A DNA stretch of 64,000 nucleotides from Sedimentibacter sp. zth1 (GTDB lineage: Bacteria; Bacillota; Clostridia; Tissierellales; Sedimentibacteraceae). The stretch lies in NCBI RefSeq assembly GCF_017352195.1, contig NZ_CP071445.1, forward strand, positions 2,542,001 through 2,606,000, written 5' to 3'. The notes beneath the pieces were generated by a model. It was not told the origin of the DNA and did not search any database. It saw only the letters and a program-made list of their open reading frames with translations. The first letter of the stretch is position 1. Each line of letters begins with the position of its first letter. The translations under genes and the position numbers were made by a program. Of the stretch, positions 1 to 8,735 are shown piece by piece.

Positions 1-442
1 CTACAAGTGGAAGTCCAATAGAAACACATATATCGTTTTTTGATGTTTTTTTATATTTTAATTTAGCCTTGTCTATTATTCCAACTCCAGTTGTACCAAT
101 AGATGTTTGAACTGTCTTTGCATTTTCTTCCGTACTTCCTGTTAAGTGTACATTAGTGTTTTTTAATAAATTTATAGTATTATTAAAGCCCTTTATGATA
201 TTTTTACCAGTATCATTCATTTCAACTGCTAAACCATCAGATAAAACTAACGGTTGAAATCCCATACTTAAGAGTTCTGCAAGTACAACCTTTGCAGTCT
301 GTTCTCCAACTATAACTGAGGAAGCTTTAATAGTGTCATGTTCTTTTTCTCCTATACCGCCACAAGAATCACATGAAATACCAATGTATCGTTCTTCGTC
401 TATATCTATAAGTGTTAAATCTCTAACTTGTTTTATATTCAT
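1..442 (-). CDS. PurM/AIR-synthase-like kinase, probable alpha-ribazole kinase CblS (3' end outside window)
   Basis: Partial gene, reading leftward off the window edge; about 147 N-terminal codons are visible. Translating the minus strand gives a start MNIKQVRDLTLID, then IACDSCGG-like ISCDSCGGIG, and a TGSTEEN stretch. These are the kind of motifs seen in stand-alone AIR-synthase-related proteins, of which the cobalamin-salvage enzyme CblS (alpha-ribazole kinase) is the best characterised. The start at 442 is supported by a GGAGGA ribosome site just upstream. If correct, it phosphorylates alpha-ribazole for the lower loop of B12. No cobalamin neighbours are visible, so the specific name is an inference; ThiL- or HypE-like relatives are alternatives. 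Confidence 0.6.
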   Translation of the reverse strand, partial: MNIKQVRDLTLIDIDEERYIGISCDSCGGIGEKEHDTIKASSVIVGEQTAKVVLAELLSMGFQPLVLSDGLAVEMNDTGKNIIKGFNNTINLLKNTNVHLTGSTEENAKTVQTSIGTTGVGIIDKAKLKYKKTSKNDICVSIGLPLV

Positions 443-604
443 ATTTTCCTCCATAATAACAATTATATTTATATTTTATGATAAAAATTGGTATAATACA
501 ATAAGTTTATTTTATATTAATCTTGTATACTTTTATATCAAATGTGCATAATAATAATATTAGATAATACTTTTTTAATTATCCTTCCAAAATTAATAAT
601 GTAA

Positions 605-635
605 AGCAAACCCACACTATTGTGTGGGCTTTGTC
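605..635 (-). terminator. Terminator downstream of cadA
   Basis: A 7-bp GC-rich stem, CCCACAC (611-617) with GTGTGGG (622-628), lies just past the cadA stop. On the minus strand it is followed by a T-rich stretch. Seen directly; function inferred. Confidence 0.7.
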
Positions 636-638
636 ATT

Positions 639-2795
639 TCATTTAAATTTTATTTTTAATAATCTCGATGCATTTAAAACTGCAAGTATTGCAACTCCAA
701 CATCAGCAAATACAGCTAAAGGCATTTTAACGTTACCGTAAACAGTAAAAATCATTACTAAAAGCTTAACACCAAGACAGAAAATTATATTTTGCCAAAC
801 AATTGATTTTGTTTTCTTTGCAATTTCTATACTTTGAATAACTTTAGAAGGCTCATCGTTCATTATTACAACATCGGCAGATTCAATAGCAGCATCTGAA
901 CCCATACCACCCATAGCAAATCCTATATCAGCTCTTGTTAGAACTGGAGCATCGTTTATACCATCGCCAACAAATAATAATTTAGCTTTTGGATGTTTGT
1001 TTTTGAATAAATCTTCAACTATATCAACCTTGTTAGTTGGAAGTAAATCGCTATATACTTCATCAAGACCAATTTGTTCTTTCACATAGTTAGCAGTTAT
1101 TTTGTTATCTCCTGTAAGCATTATAGTTTTCTTTATACCTGCTAATTTTAAGTTTTTAACTAAATCTTTAGCATCTTCTTTAATTTTATCACTAATAACA
1201 ATATAACCTACATAAACATTATCGTGAGACACATAAAGAACTGTACCAGGCTTATCTTTAGCTTGCTCATACTTAATATTATTTTTTATCATAAGTTTTT
1301 CATTGCCAAGCAAAGTAGCTTTATTGTCAATATCAGCGCTTACTCCATATCCAGCTATTTCTTTATAATTAGAAATGTTTTGTCGTAGTATGTTATCACT
1401 ATATTTTTCTTTAATTGATTTTGCTATTGGATGATTAGAGTAATACTCTCCATATGCAGCAATTTTCAATAAATCATTTTCATTAAAGCCATTAGTAGCT
1501 TTAATTTCTGATACATTAAATTTTCCTTCTGTCAATGTACCAGTTTTGTCGAAAACTGCGATTTCAGCTTTTGATAATGCCTCTAAATAATTTCCACCCT
1601 TTACAAGTATACCGTATTTAGATGAAGTACCAAGTCCGCTAAAATAAGTTAATGGTATCGATAAAACTAATGCACATGGGCAAGAAACAACCAAGAATGT
1701 AAGTCCTATATAAAGCCAATCGTATAATGGCTGTTTTAAAACAATTGGAGGAATAATAGCTATCAAAGCTGCAACAAATACAACAATAGGAGTATAATAC
1801 TTAGCAAACTTAGTTATAAAGTTTTCAGTCTGAGATTTTTTATTTGATGCTTTTTCAACTAAATATAAAATCTTAGAAACTGTAGATTCTTTAAACGTTT
1901 TAGTAACACTCATTGTTAATACACCAGTTTGATTTATTGATCCACTTAGAACTTCATCACCTGTAATTTTATCTATAGGCATTGATTCACCTGTTAAAGC
2001 TGATGTATCAATACTAGATGCTCCTTCTGTAATAATTCCATCAAGAGGAATTTTTTCTCCTGGTTTAACAATTATAATGTCGTTTATTTTAACTAAATCG
2101 GGTTTAACTTTTCTAATGCTATCTCCCATTTTTAAATTTGCAAATTCAGGCTTTATATTTAATAAGCTTTTTATTTGATTTCTAGATTTGTTAACTGCAA
2201 TATCTTGAAAATATTCACCTACTCTGTAAAAAAGCATTACGCCTGCTGCTTCAGGATACTCACCAATAAAAATAGCACCTAGAGAAGCTATAGCCATTAA
2301 GAAATTCTCATCGAAGATTTGTCCGCTTATTAGATTTTTGAATGCTCTAATAACAATGTCATAACCAATAATTATATAAGAGGAAATTAAAAGCACCATA
2401 GATAACATTTTGTTAGACTCTAAAAATACTGCTGGTAAAAATAAAATTGTTGCAACTATTATTCTTACTAATTCCTTATTTACTTTTTTAATTGGATTTA
2501 CTACTTCGGTTGAGTGATTGTCACATGCACAATCGCATTCGCAAACACAACTACATTCAGTATCAATGTTATCATCTTTTGATACTTGCACATCAGGCTC
2601 AAGCTTATGTACAATTTTTTCTATATCATTAAATATATTATCTTCAGATACATTACTGTATTCTACAGTTATTTTTTTATTAACAAAATTCAAGAATGCA
2701 TTTTCAACATTCTCATGTTTATTTGCTAATGCTTCTATTTTTGATGCACAATGTGCACAATTTAATCCATCAAGGTTTATAATTAATTCTTTCAT
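639..2795 (-). CDS. cadA: Zn/Cd/Pb-type P1B ATPase (CadA/ZntA family)
   Basis: A 718-residue membrane ATPase that exports divalent soft metals. In order: an N-terminal HMA domain with GLNCAHCA (CxxC), a Cys/His-rich linker (about residues 81-94, alternating cysteines), membrane helices, the actuator TGES motif, the SCPCALV metal-transport motif near residue 370, DKTGTLT phosphorylation site near 414, a SNHPIAKS HP motif, MLTGDN, and GDGINDAP. The CPC motif and CadC-like neighbour point to Zn2+/Cd2+/Pb2+ rather than copper. It is co-directional with the repressor gene upstream (24-bp gap), so a two-gene operon is likely. Length and motif set are complete. Metal identity is inferred from family features. 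Confidence 0.92.
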   Translation of the reverse strand: MKELIINLDGLNCAHCASKIEALANKHENVENAFLNFVNKKITVEYSNVSEDNIFNDIEKIVHKLEPDVQVSKDDNIDTECSCVCECDCACDNHSTEVVNPIKKVNKELVRIIVATILFLPAVFLESNKMLSMVLLISSYIIIGYDIVIRAFKNLISGQIFDENFLMAIASLGAIFIGEYPEAAGVMLFYRVGEYFQDIAVNKSRNQIKSLLNIKPEFANLKMGDSIRKVKPDLVKINDIIIVKPGEKIPLDGIITEGASSIDTSALTGESMPIDKITGDEVLSGSINQTGVLTMSVTKTFKESTVSKILYLVEKASNKKSQTENFITKFAKYYTPIVVFVAALIAIIPPIVLKQPLYDWLYIGLTFLVVSCPCALVLSIPLTYFSGLGTSSKYGILVKGGNYLEALSKAEIAVFDKTGTLTEGKFNVSEIKATNGFNENDLLKIAAYGEYYSNHPIAKSIKEKYSDNILRQNISNYKEIAGYGVSADIDNKATLLGNEKLMIKNNIKYEQAKDKPGTVLYVSHDNVYVGYIVISDKIKEDAKDLVKNLKLAGIKKTIMLTGDNKITANYVKEQIGLDEVYSDLLPTNKVDIVEDLFKNKHPKAKLLFVGDGINDAPVLTRADIGFAMGGMGSDAAIESADVVIMNDEPSKVIQSIEIAKKTKSIVWQNIIFCLGVKLLVMIFTVYGNVKMPLAVFADVGVAILAVLNASRLLKIKFK

Positions 2796-2818
2796 AAGGT
2801 CCTCCTTAAAAGTTGCTT

Positions 2819-3157
2819 TTAGTTATGATTTATATGTTCAAAACCTTGCTCAAATATTTTTTCAACATGGTCATCTTCAAGTGAGTAATATACTGTTTTA
2901 CCATCTTTTCTGTTTTTAACTAGACGTAAATTTTTCAATGTTTTTAGTTGATGTGATACATTTGATTGAGTTAAGTTCAATTTATTAGCTATATCCTGTA
3001 CACAAAGTTCGTTATGAAAAAGCGAAAATAAAATTTTTATTCTAGTGGCATCGCCAAAAGCTTTGAATAGTTCAGATAGATTATATAAGTCTGATTCAGT
3101 TGGTTGAGTATTGCATATGCTACATTTATTACAACCATATTTTTTACAATCAGTCAT
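2819..3157 (-). CDS. ArsR/SmtB-family metal-sensing repressor
   Basis: A 112-residue winged-helix repressor that should block its own promoter until metal binds. The HTH reads LNLTQSNVSHQLKTL. The C-terminal helix carries D-x-H-x10-H-x2-H (DDHVEK...EHINH), which matches the alpha5 zinc site of SmtB/CzrA-type sensors. The N terminus also has four cysteines (C4, C9, C12, C15), as in CadC alpha3N sites, but the alpha3 box is ELCVQD with only one cysteine. It may therefore combine an intact alpha5 site with a partial alpha3N site. An AAAGGAGG ribosome site precedes the ATG, and an inverted repeat operator lies upstream. Confidence 0.9.
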   Translation of the reverse strand: MTDCKKYGCNKCSICNTQPTESDLYNLSELFKAFGDATRIKILFSLFHNELCVQDIANKLNLTQSNVSHQLKTLKNLRLVKNRKDGKTVYYSLEDDHVEKIFEQGFEHINHN

Positions 3158-3186
3158 TATTTGACCTCCTTTATTATCACAAACAT

Positions 3187-3218
3187 ATGAACATATGAAA
3201 TAATGTTCATATGTTCAT
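3187..3218. promoter_or_regulatory. ArsR-family operator, perfect 13-bp inverted repeat
   Basis: ATGAACATATGAA (3187-3199) is perfectly repeated inverted as TTCATATGTTCAT (3206-3218) with a 6-bp spacer. The half-site matches the ATGAACAT type known for SmtB/CadC/CzrA operators. It overlaps the -10 box of the arsR-cadA promoter and lies about 30 bp upstream of arsR, as expected for autorepression. Confidence 0.85.
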
Positions 3219-3244
3219 GATAACATAATTGAATAATATGTCAA
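3217..3244 (-). promoter_or_regulatory. Sigma-A promoter of arsR-cadA
   Basis: On the minus strand TTGACA (3239-3244) and TATCAT (3217-3222) are separated by 16 bp. The operator covers the -10 box, so repressor binding would exclude polymerase. Confidence 0.7.
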
Positions 3245-3252
3245 GTTTATAT

Positions 3253-3280
3253 TTGATTTTTTTTATAAATATAATATAAT
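3253..3280 (+). promoter_or_regulatory. Probable promoter of the aldo/keto reductase gene
   Basis: TTGATT (3253-3258) and TATAAT (3275-3280) with 16-bp spacing, 38 bp upstream of the start codon. The surrounding DNA is very AT-rich, so this is only a reasonable match. Confidence 0.45.
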
Positions 3281-3317
3281 TGATTTATAAAATATTTGAA
3301 TTGAGAGGACAATAGAT

Positions 3318-4328
3318 ATGTTAAAAAACACTTTAGGTAAAACTGGTCTTAATGTTTCTAAAATAGGTTTTGGTGGAATACCAATACAAAGGTTAACTCA
3401 AGAACAAGCTACTTCAGTTATAAAAGAACTGAAAAATCAAGGAATAAATTTTATTGATACAGCCAATGGATACACAGTAAGTGAAGGATATATAGGAAAT
3501 GCTTTAAAAGAAGTAGGTAGAGAAAATTTCTATTTAGCGACAAAAGCTATGGGTTATACATATGAATCAATGAAGGCATTTATAGAAAAAAGCTTAAATG
3601 ATTTAGGCGTTGAATATATTGACTTGTATCAAATTCATAATTGTAGTAAAGAAGAACAATTTGCAAATGTAATATCAGAAAATGGAGCTTTCAAGGCATT
3701 GAAAGAAGCAAAGGATAAGGGACTTATCAAACATGTGGGGGTTACAAGTCACAATGTTACAATGTTAGAGAAATTTTTGGAGTATGATATAATTGAAACA
3801 ATTCAATTTCCGTTTAATATAGTTGAACAACAAGCAATAGAATTATTTCAAAAAGCAAAAGCTAAAAATGTAGCTGTTATAGCTATGAAGCCTTTAGCAG
3901 GTGGTGCTATCACAGATGGAGAGTTAGCACTTAAATATATATTGAACTCAGGACTTGTAACGATTGCAATTCCAGGTATGGATAGTGAAGAACAGGTCAT
4001 CAAGAATGCTTCTGTAGCTAATAACTTAGAGCCATTAACAGATGAAGATAATAAAAATATCGAACGAATAAGAAAAGAATTAGGCAATGATTTCTGTAGA
4101 AGATGCGGATATTGTATGCCATGTCCTCAAGGTATAGATATTCCAGGAATGTTTTTGTTTGAAGGATATGCTACAAGATATAATCTAAAAGATTGGGCTA
4201 TGTCAAGATATAATGCACTTAAAATAAAAGCAGATGCATGTGTTAAATGTGGTCTATGCGAGACAAAATGTCCTTATGAATTACCAATCAGAAAAAAACT
4301 TGAAAATGTAGTAAAAGTAATGAAATAA
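3318..4328 (+). CDS. Aldo/keto reductase with C-terminal 4Fe-4S domain
   Basis: A 336-residue predicted oxidoreductase. Residues 1-245 are an AKR barrel (GKTGLNVSKIGFGG start, FIDTANGY, YLATKA, IDLYQIHN, VIAMKPLAGG). The last 80 residues hold two ferredoxin-like clusters, CRRCGYCMPCPQG and CVKCGLCETKCPYELPI. This architecture is widespread in anaerobes; the substrate is not known and the clusters suggest electron exchange with ferredoxin-type partners. The start follows GAGAGGA. It is a single-gene unit ended by its own terminator and is the last intact chromosomal gene before the interrupted cotJC fragment. Confidence 0.9.
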   Translation: MLKNTLGKTGLNVSKIGFGGIPIQRLTQEQATSVIKELKNQGINFIDTANGYTVSEGYIGNALKEVGRENFYLATKAMGYTYESMKAFIEKSLNDLGVEYIDLYQIHNCSKEEQFANVISENGAFKALKEAKDKGLIKHVGVTSHNVTMLEKFLEYDIIETIQFPFNIVEQQAIELFQKAKAKNVAVIAMKPLAGGAITDGELALKYILNSGLVTIAIPGMDSEEQVIKNASVANNLEPLTDEDNKNIERIRKELGNDFCRRCGYCMPCPQGIDIPGMFLFEGYATRYNLKDWAMSRYNALKIKADACVKCGLCETKCPYELPIRKKLENVVKVMK

Positions 4329-4340
4329 TTATAAATTTAA

Positions 4341-4377
4341 AAGCAATGATAAGTGATAAATATCATTGCTTTTTTTT
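4341..4377 (+). terminator. Rho-independent terminator of the aldo/keto reductase
   Basis: AAGCAATGATA pairs with TATCATTGCTT across a short loop and runs straight into eight T residues, a few bases after the stop. Confidence 0.9.
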
Positions 4378-4382
4378 GTTGT

Positions 4383-4562
4383 CTAAAAATATCTTTTCCT
4401 CTGATCCACTTCTTCTGCAAGTCTTAAGCCTTCACCAAATCTTTGGAAGTGAACTATTTCTCTTTCTCTTAAAAATTTCAATGTATCTTTAACCAATGGA
4501 TCATCAGTTAATAAAATTAAATTTTCATAAGTAACTCTTGCTTTTTGTTCTGGTGCGATATC
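4383..4562 (-). pseudogene. cotJC: 3' fragment of cotJC, cut off by the mobile element
   Basis: The minus strand encodes the last 59 residues of a CotJC/manganese-catalase-family protein from D-I-A-P-E-Q-K-A-R onward, including LTDDPL and REREIVHFQRFGE near the end. There is no start codon for it at this place; upstream codons come from the mobile element. The missing first 131 residues are found 55.6 kb away at 60190-60582, on the same strand and in the same frame. Residue 132 (Asp, GAT) is the codon present at both junctions. Joined, they give a 190-residue CotJC, matching the family's usual 180-190. It is therefore better seen as half of an interrupted gene than as a decayed copy. Confidence 0.93.
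4558..4562. other. Left attachment junction (attL core ATATC)
   Basis: The sequence here reads GC-G-ATATC-G on the plus strand. The bases to the left belong to cotJC (minus-strand codons Asp, Ile, Ala), those to the right to the element. Only ATATC, and loosely GCnATATC, is shared with the right junction, in line with the very short crossover cores of large serine recombinases. Confidence 0.75.
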
Positions 4563-5073
4563 GTAAAGGCAACTGGAAAAATATTTGAGATAAAACAAAA
4601 TCAACTACATAAATTAGAGCAGTTACAATGGAAGTAGCTGTTTTTTTTATTGCAAAATTAGGATTTTATCTAGATGGAATTAAATATGCAATTGCACAGT
4701 TGATGGTGTCCATAGTTAAGTGTTTGAATGCTAATGAACTTAATATGTAATATTATGTTGAATTATGTATTAATTTGTAGTAATAATCAAATTGCAAATT
4801 ATGACAAAAGTGTTATAATTAAGATGTAAATTTACAATAATAATTTTGTATTATATATTACCTTATCTATTTGCTTCAATATTTAGTTACATTTAAAATC
4901 TTTTATTTCCCAGAATATTTTTGTACTAGATGAATTTTTATACATCAAATTTTAATTACACAATTTTATAATTTTCGGTATTTTAATATCTTCTAGGGGA
5001 GAAGAAGATTGTGATATTTTATTGTTTAGCATAGATATAAAATATATATTACATCATAAAAATGGAGGATAAT
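4563..5073. other. Left-end noncoding stretch of the element
   Basis: About 510 bp with no convincing gene. A 40-codon open frame (4628-4750, MEVAVFFIAK start) lacks a ribosome site and any recognised domain. The T-rich motif near 4640-4655 (AGCTG followed by eight T and ATTGCAAAA) is repeated almost exactly at 8265-8286, suggesting a copied terminator tail. The left arm of the phage-type attachment site should lie in the first 50 bp. Confidence 0.4.
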
Positions 5074-6828
5074 ATGAAAAATACAAACAAACTGACAAAT
5101 TATTTGATTACTGTATTAACAATAGTTATTTTATTTTCAAATCTATCTGTTTATGCCAATACATCACCACAAAATGATATAGATACAAGCATAGATGCAG
5201 TAGAGGCTAATGAAGCAGAATACTTAAATATTCAAATGAATTTAACTGGATTAAACTTTTTTAACCCTATTTCTTTTGATTCTATTGGAGAAAATTTGTA
5301 TCAAACTTCTTTATACAACAAATTTTTTACTAACGGTGATGTTAAACTATTAATAGTAGAAAATTACAATGGTGAACCAAGAGAAAATGAAGATAATACC
5401 GTATTTAATAGCACTATAAACAGCACTGATAGTATAATATTACAACTAGAAGATGACAAAGATTACTTATATAATATATTTATTACTAAAGATAATAAAG
5501 TAGTATCAACACATTATGGTCAAATGCAGGTTAAAGACGGAATTGTTAAGTGTAGTTCTGAATTTATTAGCGATGATAAAACTATTCAAACACAACAAAA
5601 GGTGCAAGAAAAAGAACACGAATTATCAATTCAATCAACTGCAACTGTTGTTAAAACTTATTCTTATTATGAAAAAGAAAGTAACAATACAAGAAGTGCT
5701 GCTAATACAATAAAAAGTGGTATGGATGTTTATGGAAGAATGGCTTCTACCAGTGACTATGATTTTTATAAGATAACTCTTGATAGAGCAGGATACGTTA
5801 ACTTTTGGTTAGGTGATATATACAAAAACTGTGATTATGATTTATTTGTATATGATTCATTATATGGTGATGATTATATATACTCATCAACTAATAATGA
5901 TCAAAGTCAAGAGCTAATAAAAAATAAATATTTAAGTGCTGGTACTTATTATATAAAAGTTGTGGTAAAAAAGAATACAAGTAAAGTAAATTGGGAATAT
6001 TATTATTTTCTAAGAGCAAGAATTACTTCTGATAACTCAACTGGAATTGCATGGCCAACAATTGAAACAAAAATAAATGCTTGTTATCAATGTGATAATT
6101 ATAAAATTGAATATGACGTTCTACATGGTGGAGTTGATATAGCTGGAAGTAATGCAAATCCAATAGTAGCTATGTCAAGCGGAACAGTATCTCATGCTGG
6201 TACATTTACAACTTATCCATCAAGTACATATGGAAAAGTTGTATTTATAAATCATGATACTGAAAATCCATATAAAACTGGTAGTAGCAACGCAAAATTT
6301 CAGTCAAGATATGCACATATGTGTGAAATATTAGTAACCAATGGTCAACAAGTTCAACGTGGCAAAATACTAGGATATATAGGTAATACTGGCGCTTCAG
6401 ATGGAGAACATTTGCACTTTGAAATTCGCACTGGTTCTTCTTTCAGTTCATTAGCTAAAATTAATCCACTTACATTTTATCCAGGTTCATGGACATGTTC
6501 ATGGTGTGGTAAAAGTTGCGGTGGACCTAATGGTGGTAGTACACAAAGCACAAATTCTGTTAAGTACTTTAGTGAAGAACCTATCAATGATTTATTAGTA
6601 CAAACAACTATAAAACAAAATGGTTTTTATAATAATATAGAAATAAGAATTAATGATGAATATATATTAGATTATGAAACAATAATTTCTATGTCACCAG
6701 ATGAATTGGAAAATTACGGTATAACAAAAGAAATAATTAAAAAATTAATAAGCAGAATAAATGAAAATAGTGAGCAAACCAAATACTGTGAAATAATAGA
6801 TAATCTAAATAATATTTTCAATCAGTAG
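5074..6828 (+). CDS. Secreted M23 peptidase with PPC domain
   Basis: About 584 residues. A signal peptide (MKNTNKLTNYLITVLTIV... ending near SVYAN) leads to an N-terminal region of unknown fold. A pre-peptidase C-terminal (PPC) domain follows at about residues 200-310 (YEKESNNT, DYDFYKITL, AGTYYIKV). Then comes an M23 zinc endopeptidase domain with HGGVDIA near residue 350 and HLHFEIR near 447, the two metal-ligand motifs. A CSWCGKSCGG cysteine patch and a C-terminal tail follow. ATG 5074 is preferred over 5062 because GGAGG lies 5 bp before it and overlaps the earlier ATG. It probably cuts peptidoglycan peptides outside the cell. It sits near the left end of the element as cargo, and may act on the host or a recipient wall. 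Confidence 0.85.
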   Translation: MKNTNKLTNYLITVLTIVILFSNLSVYANTSPQNDIDTSIDAVEANEAEYLNIQMNLTGLNFFNPISFDSIGENLYQTSLYNKFFTNGDVKLLIVENYNGEPRENEDNTVFNSTINSTDSIILQLEDDKDYLYNIFITKDNKVVSTHYGQMQVKDGIVKCSSEFISDDKTIQTQQKVQEKEHELSIQSTATVVKTYSYYEKESNNTRSAANTIKSGMDVYGRMASTSDYDFYKITLDRAGYVNFWLGDIYKNCDYDLFVYDSLYGDDYIYSSTNNDQSQELIKNKYLSAGTYYIKVVVKKNTSKVNWEYYYFLRARITSDNSTGIAWPTIETKINACYQCDNYKIEYDVLHGGVDIAGSNANPIVAMSSGTVSHAGTFTTYPSSTYGKVVFINHDTENPYKTGSSNAKFQSRYAHMCEILVTNGQQVQRGKILGYIGNTGASDGEHLHFEIRTGSSFSSLAKINPLTFYPGSWTCSWCGKSCGGPNGGSTQSTNSVKYFSEEPINDLLVQTTIKQNGFYNNIEIRINDEYILDYETIISMSPDELENYGITKEIIKKLISRINENSEQTKYCEIIDNLNNIFNQ

Positions 6829-6891
6829 TATATATAATATAATATAGTTGATTTATGTAGGTATAAAATACACTTGAAAGGATTTAATATA

Positions 6892-8037
6892 ATGTTAAAA
6901 AAAATATGTATCATTCTTTTATGTTTGATTGTTATTCTATTTTCATCTTGCAATACAGAACAAATTGACAACAATATTGAAGATAATGAAGCTGTAAGTA
7001 GTGAAAACAATAATAATCAGAATGTAAATAATAACAATACTACTCAAGATAAACATGAAGATACTTCTAATGAGGATACTGACACTCAAGATGAGATTTG
7101 CACTATAAATTATAGTCCAAACCAAGCTAATGGTGGTAATTTCAGTTATGATAAAGAAAATATATATTATTTATTAGATAATAAACTTCATTGTATGAGT
7201 AAAGAAAATAAAGAACAAAAAATATTATTTCCTAATTATAAGATTAGAGATTTTATGCTATACAAAAATAAAATTTATATAAAATACAATAAAGACAGTG
7301 AAACAAAATATTCAATTATAGATAAAGATGGAACCAATGAAAAACAGATTAACATAAAAGCCACAGGTTTTTTATGTACACCGATAATTTACAAAGATTA
7401 TTTATACTTTACGAGGGAAACTAATGAAGATTTTTTATATGAAGTATTAAAATTTGATATTGAAAGTGGAAAACACCAAATTGATGATATTTTTAAAGAT
7501 ATAAGAACAAGTTTAATTTTGCCGATAACTTATAATGACAATTTGTTTCTTGTTGACTTTTTACAGCCGTATAATTTAATATCATATGATGGAGATAAAA
7601 TCAAAAACCTTGAATTTAACGGAGCTATAAATAATGAAGGTGATTTTATAAGTAATATACAAATTGTTGATGATTATATATATTATTATTCAAAAAATTG
7701 TATAGCAAAAGAAAAACTAGGTGATCCAACAAGTGCGCAAGTGCTTTTTAGTGAAAAAGATTATATTATATCTAGAATAAATGTAACTAGTGATTATATA
7801 TTCTTTACACACATAATTAATAATTATGATCAAGATAATGTAGTTGTAGAAATAAATAGAATAGATCATGATGGAAATAATTTAAAAAAAGTTTTTGAAG
7901 ATAAAGTAAATCATTCTACAAATATGTCTAGTTCAGGAATATACATTATTGATGATGTTATATATTATAAATCAGTTGAAACTGGTAAAATTAATGCTTT
8001 TGATATTGATGGTAATATTGTTGAATTTAATAATTAA
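6892..8037 (+). CDS. Lipoprotein with beta-propeller-like (DUF5050-type) repeats
   Basis: About 381 residues. The N terminus has a lysine-rich start, a hydrophobic stretch and the lipobox FSSC, so it should be lipid-anchored outside the membrane. An Asn/Glu/Asp-rich linker (about residues 27-65) follows. The rest has repeating units such as SYDKENIYYLLDNKLHCMSKE and ISRIN...DYIFF, ending with IDDVIYYKS...INAFDIDG. These are typical of DUF5050/low-density-lipoprotein-receptor-like propellers. The start at 6892 is chosen because GAAAGGA lies 9 bp upstream. Function is unknown; it follows the M23 peptidase and may be co-transcribed with it. Confidence 0.75.
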   Translation: MLKKICIILLCLIVILFSSCNTEQIDNNIEDNEAVSSENNNNQNVNNNNTTQDKHEDTSNEDTDTQDEICTINYSPNQANGGNFSYDKENIYYLLDNKLHCMSKENKEQKILFPNYKIRDFMLYKNKIYIKYNKDSETKYSIIDKDGTNEKQINIKATGFLCTPIIYKDYLYFTRETNEDFLYEVLKFDIESGKHQIDDIFKDIRTSLILPITYNDNLFLVDFLQPYNLISYDGDKIKNLEFNGAINNEGDFISNIQIVDDYIYYYSKNCIAKEKLGDPTSAQVLFSEKDYIISRINVTSDYIFFTHIINNYDQDNVVVEINRIDHDGNNLKKVFEDKVNHSTNMSSSGIYIIDDVIYYKSVETGKINAFDIDGNIVEFNN

Positions 8038-8081
8038 TAATTAATAATTAATAATATTACCAATATGTCAGACTGCAGACT

Positions 8082-8120
8082 AAAGACACTTTATATAAGT
8101 TTTAAAGTGTCTTTCTTGTT
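8082..8120 (+). terminator. Terminator after the lipoprotein gene
   Basis: AAAGACACTTTA (8082-8093) pairs with TAAAGTGTCTTT (8103-8114), followed by a T-rich tail. Confidence 0.8.
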
Positions 8121-8246
8121 GTTTATTAAAAACTAGGGGCTATGTTTGTATTTTTGGAGAGCTTATAGCTATTAGTAAAAGTAAAAAATTCTTTGTAGAA
8201 TAATTTATTATAATATAATATGAAAGTCCAAATGGACAATTAATGT

Positions 8247-8276
8247 AAAAACAGCTGCTTAAATAGCTGTTTTTTT
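8247..8276 (+). terminator. Second intergenic terminator
   Basis: AAACAGCT pairs with AGCTGTTT across a short loop and continues into a run of T. No gene is seen immediately upstream, so it may guard the replication module from read-through. Confidence 0.7.
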
Positions 8277-8370
8277 ATTGCAAAAATGAGAAAGTAATGT
8301 TTAAAACTTCAGAGTATATTAAAACTTAACATTAAAAAAACATGAAAAATTCATAGTAAGAATAACAAAG

Positions 8371-8430
8371 GGATTTTTTTGAATAGTAAACATATATGTA
8401 CCATATATTTACTATTCGAAAAAATTCCTA
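8371..8430. repeat. Long inverted repeat upstream of the replication module
   Basis: Arms of about 28 bp: GGATTTTTTTGAATAGTAAA (8371-8390) plus CATATATG, matched by CATATATTTACTATTC and GAAAAAATTCC on the right. The core GAATAGTAAA / TTTACTATTC is perfect. The symmetric position before the initiator genes suggests an origin, nick-site or repressor target. No T-run follows in either direction. Confidence 0.7.
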
Positions 8431-8431
8431 A

Positions 8432-8446
8432 TACCGCATAGCGGTA
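8432..8446. repeat. Short perfect inverted repeat
   Basis: TACCGC-ATA-GCGGTA, 28 bp before the start of the 67-residue gene, adjoining the larger inverted repeat. Possible operator or origin element. Confidence 0.6.
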
Positions 8447-8473
8447 ACAATTAATTTAAAGGGGAGAGATTAT

Positions 8474-8677
8474 TTGAATTATATAAATTATAAAGAGATT
8501 GATAAAGTAGTTGAAAAATACAAAAATAAAGGAAATTTCACACATAAACAGCTAAAAGAAATAAGAAGAGGTATTGAAGCAGAAATTAAAGTAGATGAGT
8601 ATGCAAAAGATAGTATTTCCTCTAAGGATATGTTTGATAAACGTTGGGAGCTTATATTTAAAAAATTTAATAATTAA
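8474..8677 (+). CDS. Small hypothetical protein, first gene of the replication module
   Basis: 67 residues starting at TTG, with GGGGAGAG 7 bp upstream. The segment FTHKQLKEIRRGIEAEIKVDEYA resembles a short motif (F..QM.EIR.GLE..LDVS.YA) found in small proteins of Firmicutes mobile elements, but no function is established. A short T-rich hairpin region follows before the initiator gene. Confidence 0.6.
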   Translation: MNYINYKEIDKVVEKYKNKGNFTHKQLKEIRRGIEAEIKVDEYAKDSISSKDMFDKRWELIFKKFNN

Positions 8678-8735
8678 TTATTTAAGGCATTTTATATGCC
8701 TTTTTATTATCTAAATAACTAGGAGGATGATCTAC

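Noticed and set aside
2518-2919. 133-codon plus-strand ORF opposite cadA/arsR
   Set aside because: Antisense to two well-supported genes; no ribosome site and atypical composition.
4628-4750. 40-codon ORF at the left end
   Set aside because: No ribosome site and no recognised family; overlaps a T-rich terminator-like motif.
5516-5713. 65-codon ORF within the M23 peptidase gene
   Set aside because: Out-of-frame overlap inside a well-supported gene without its own ribosome site.
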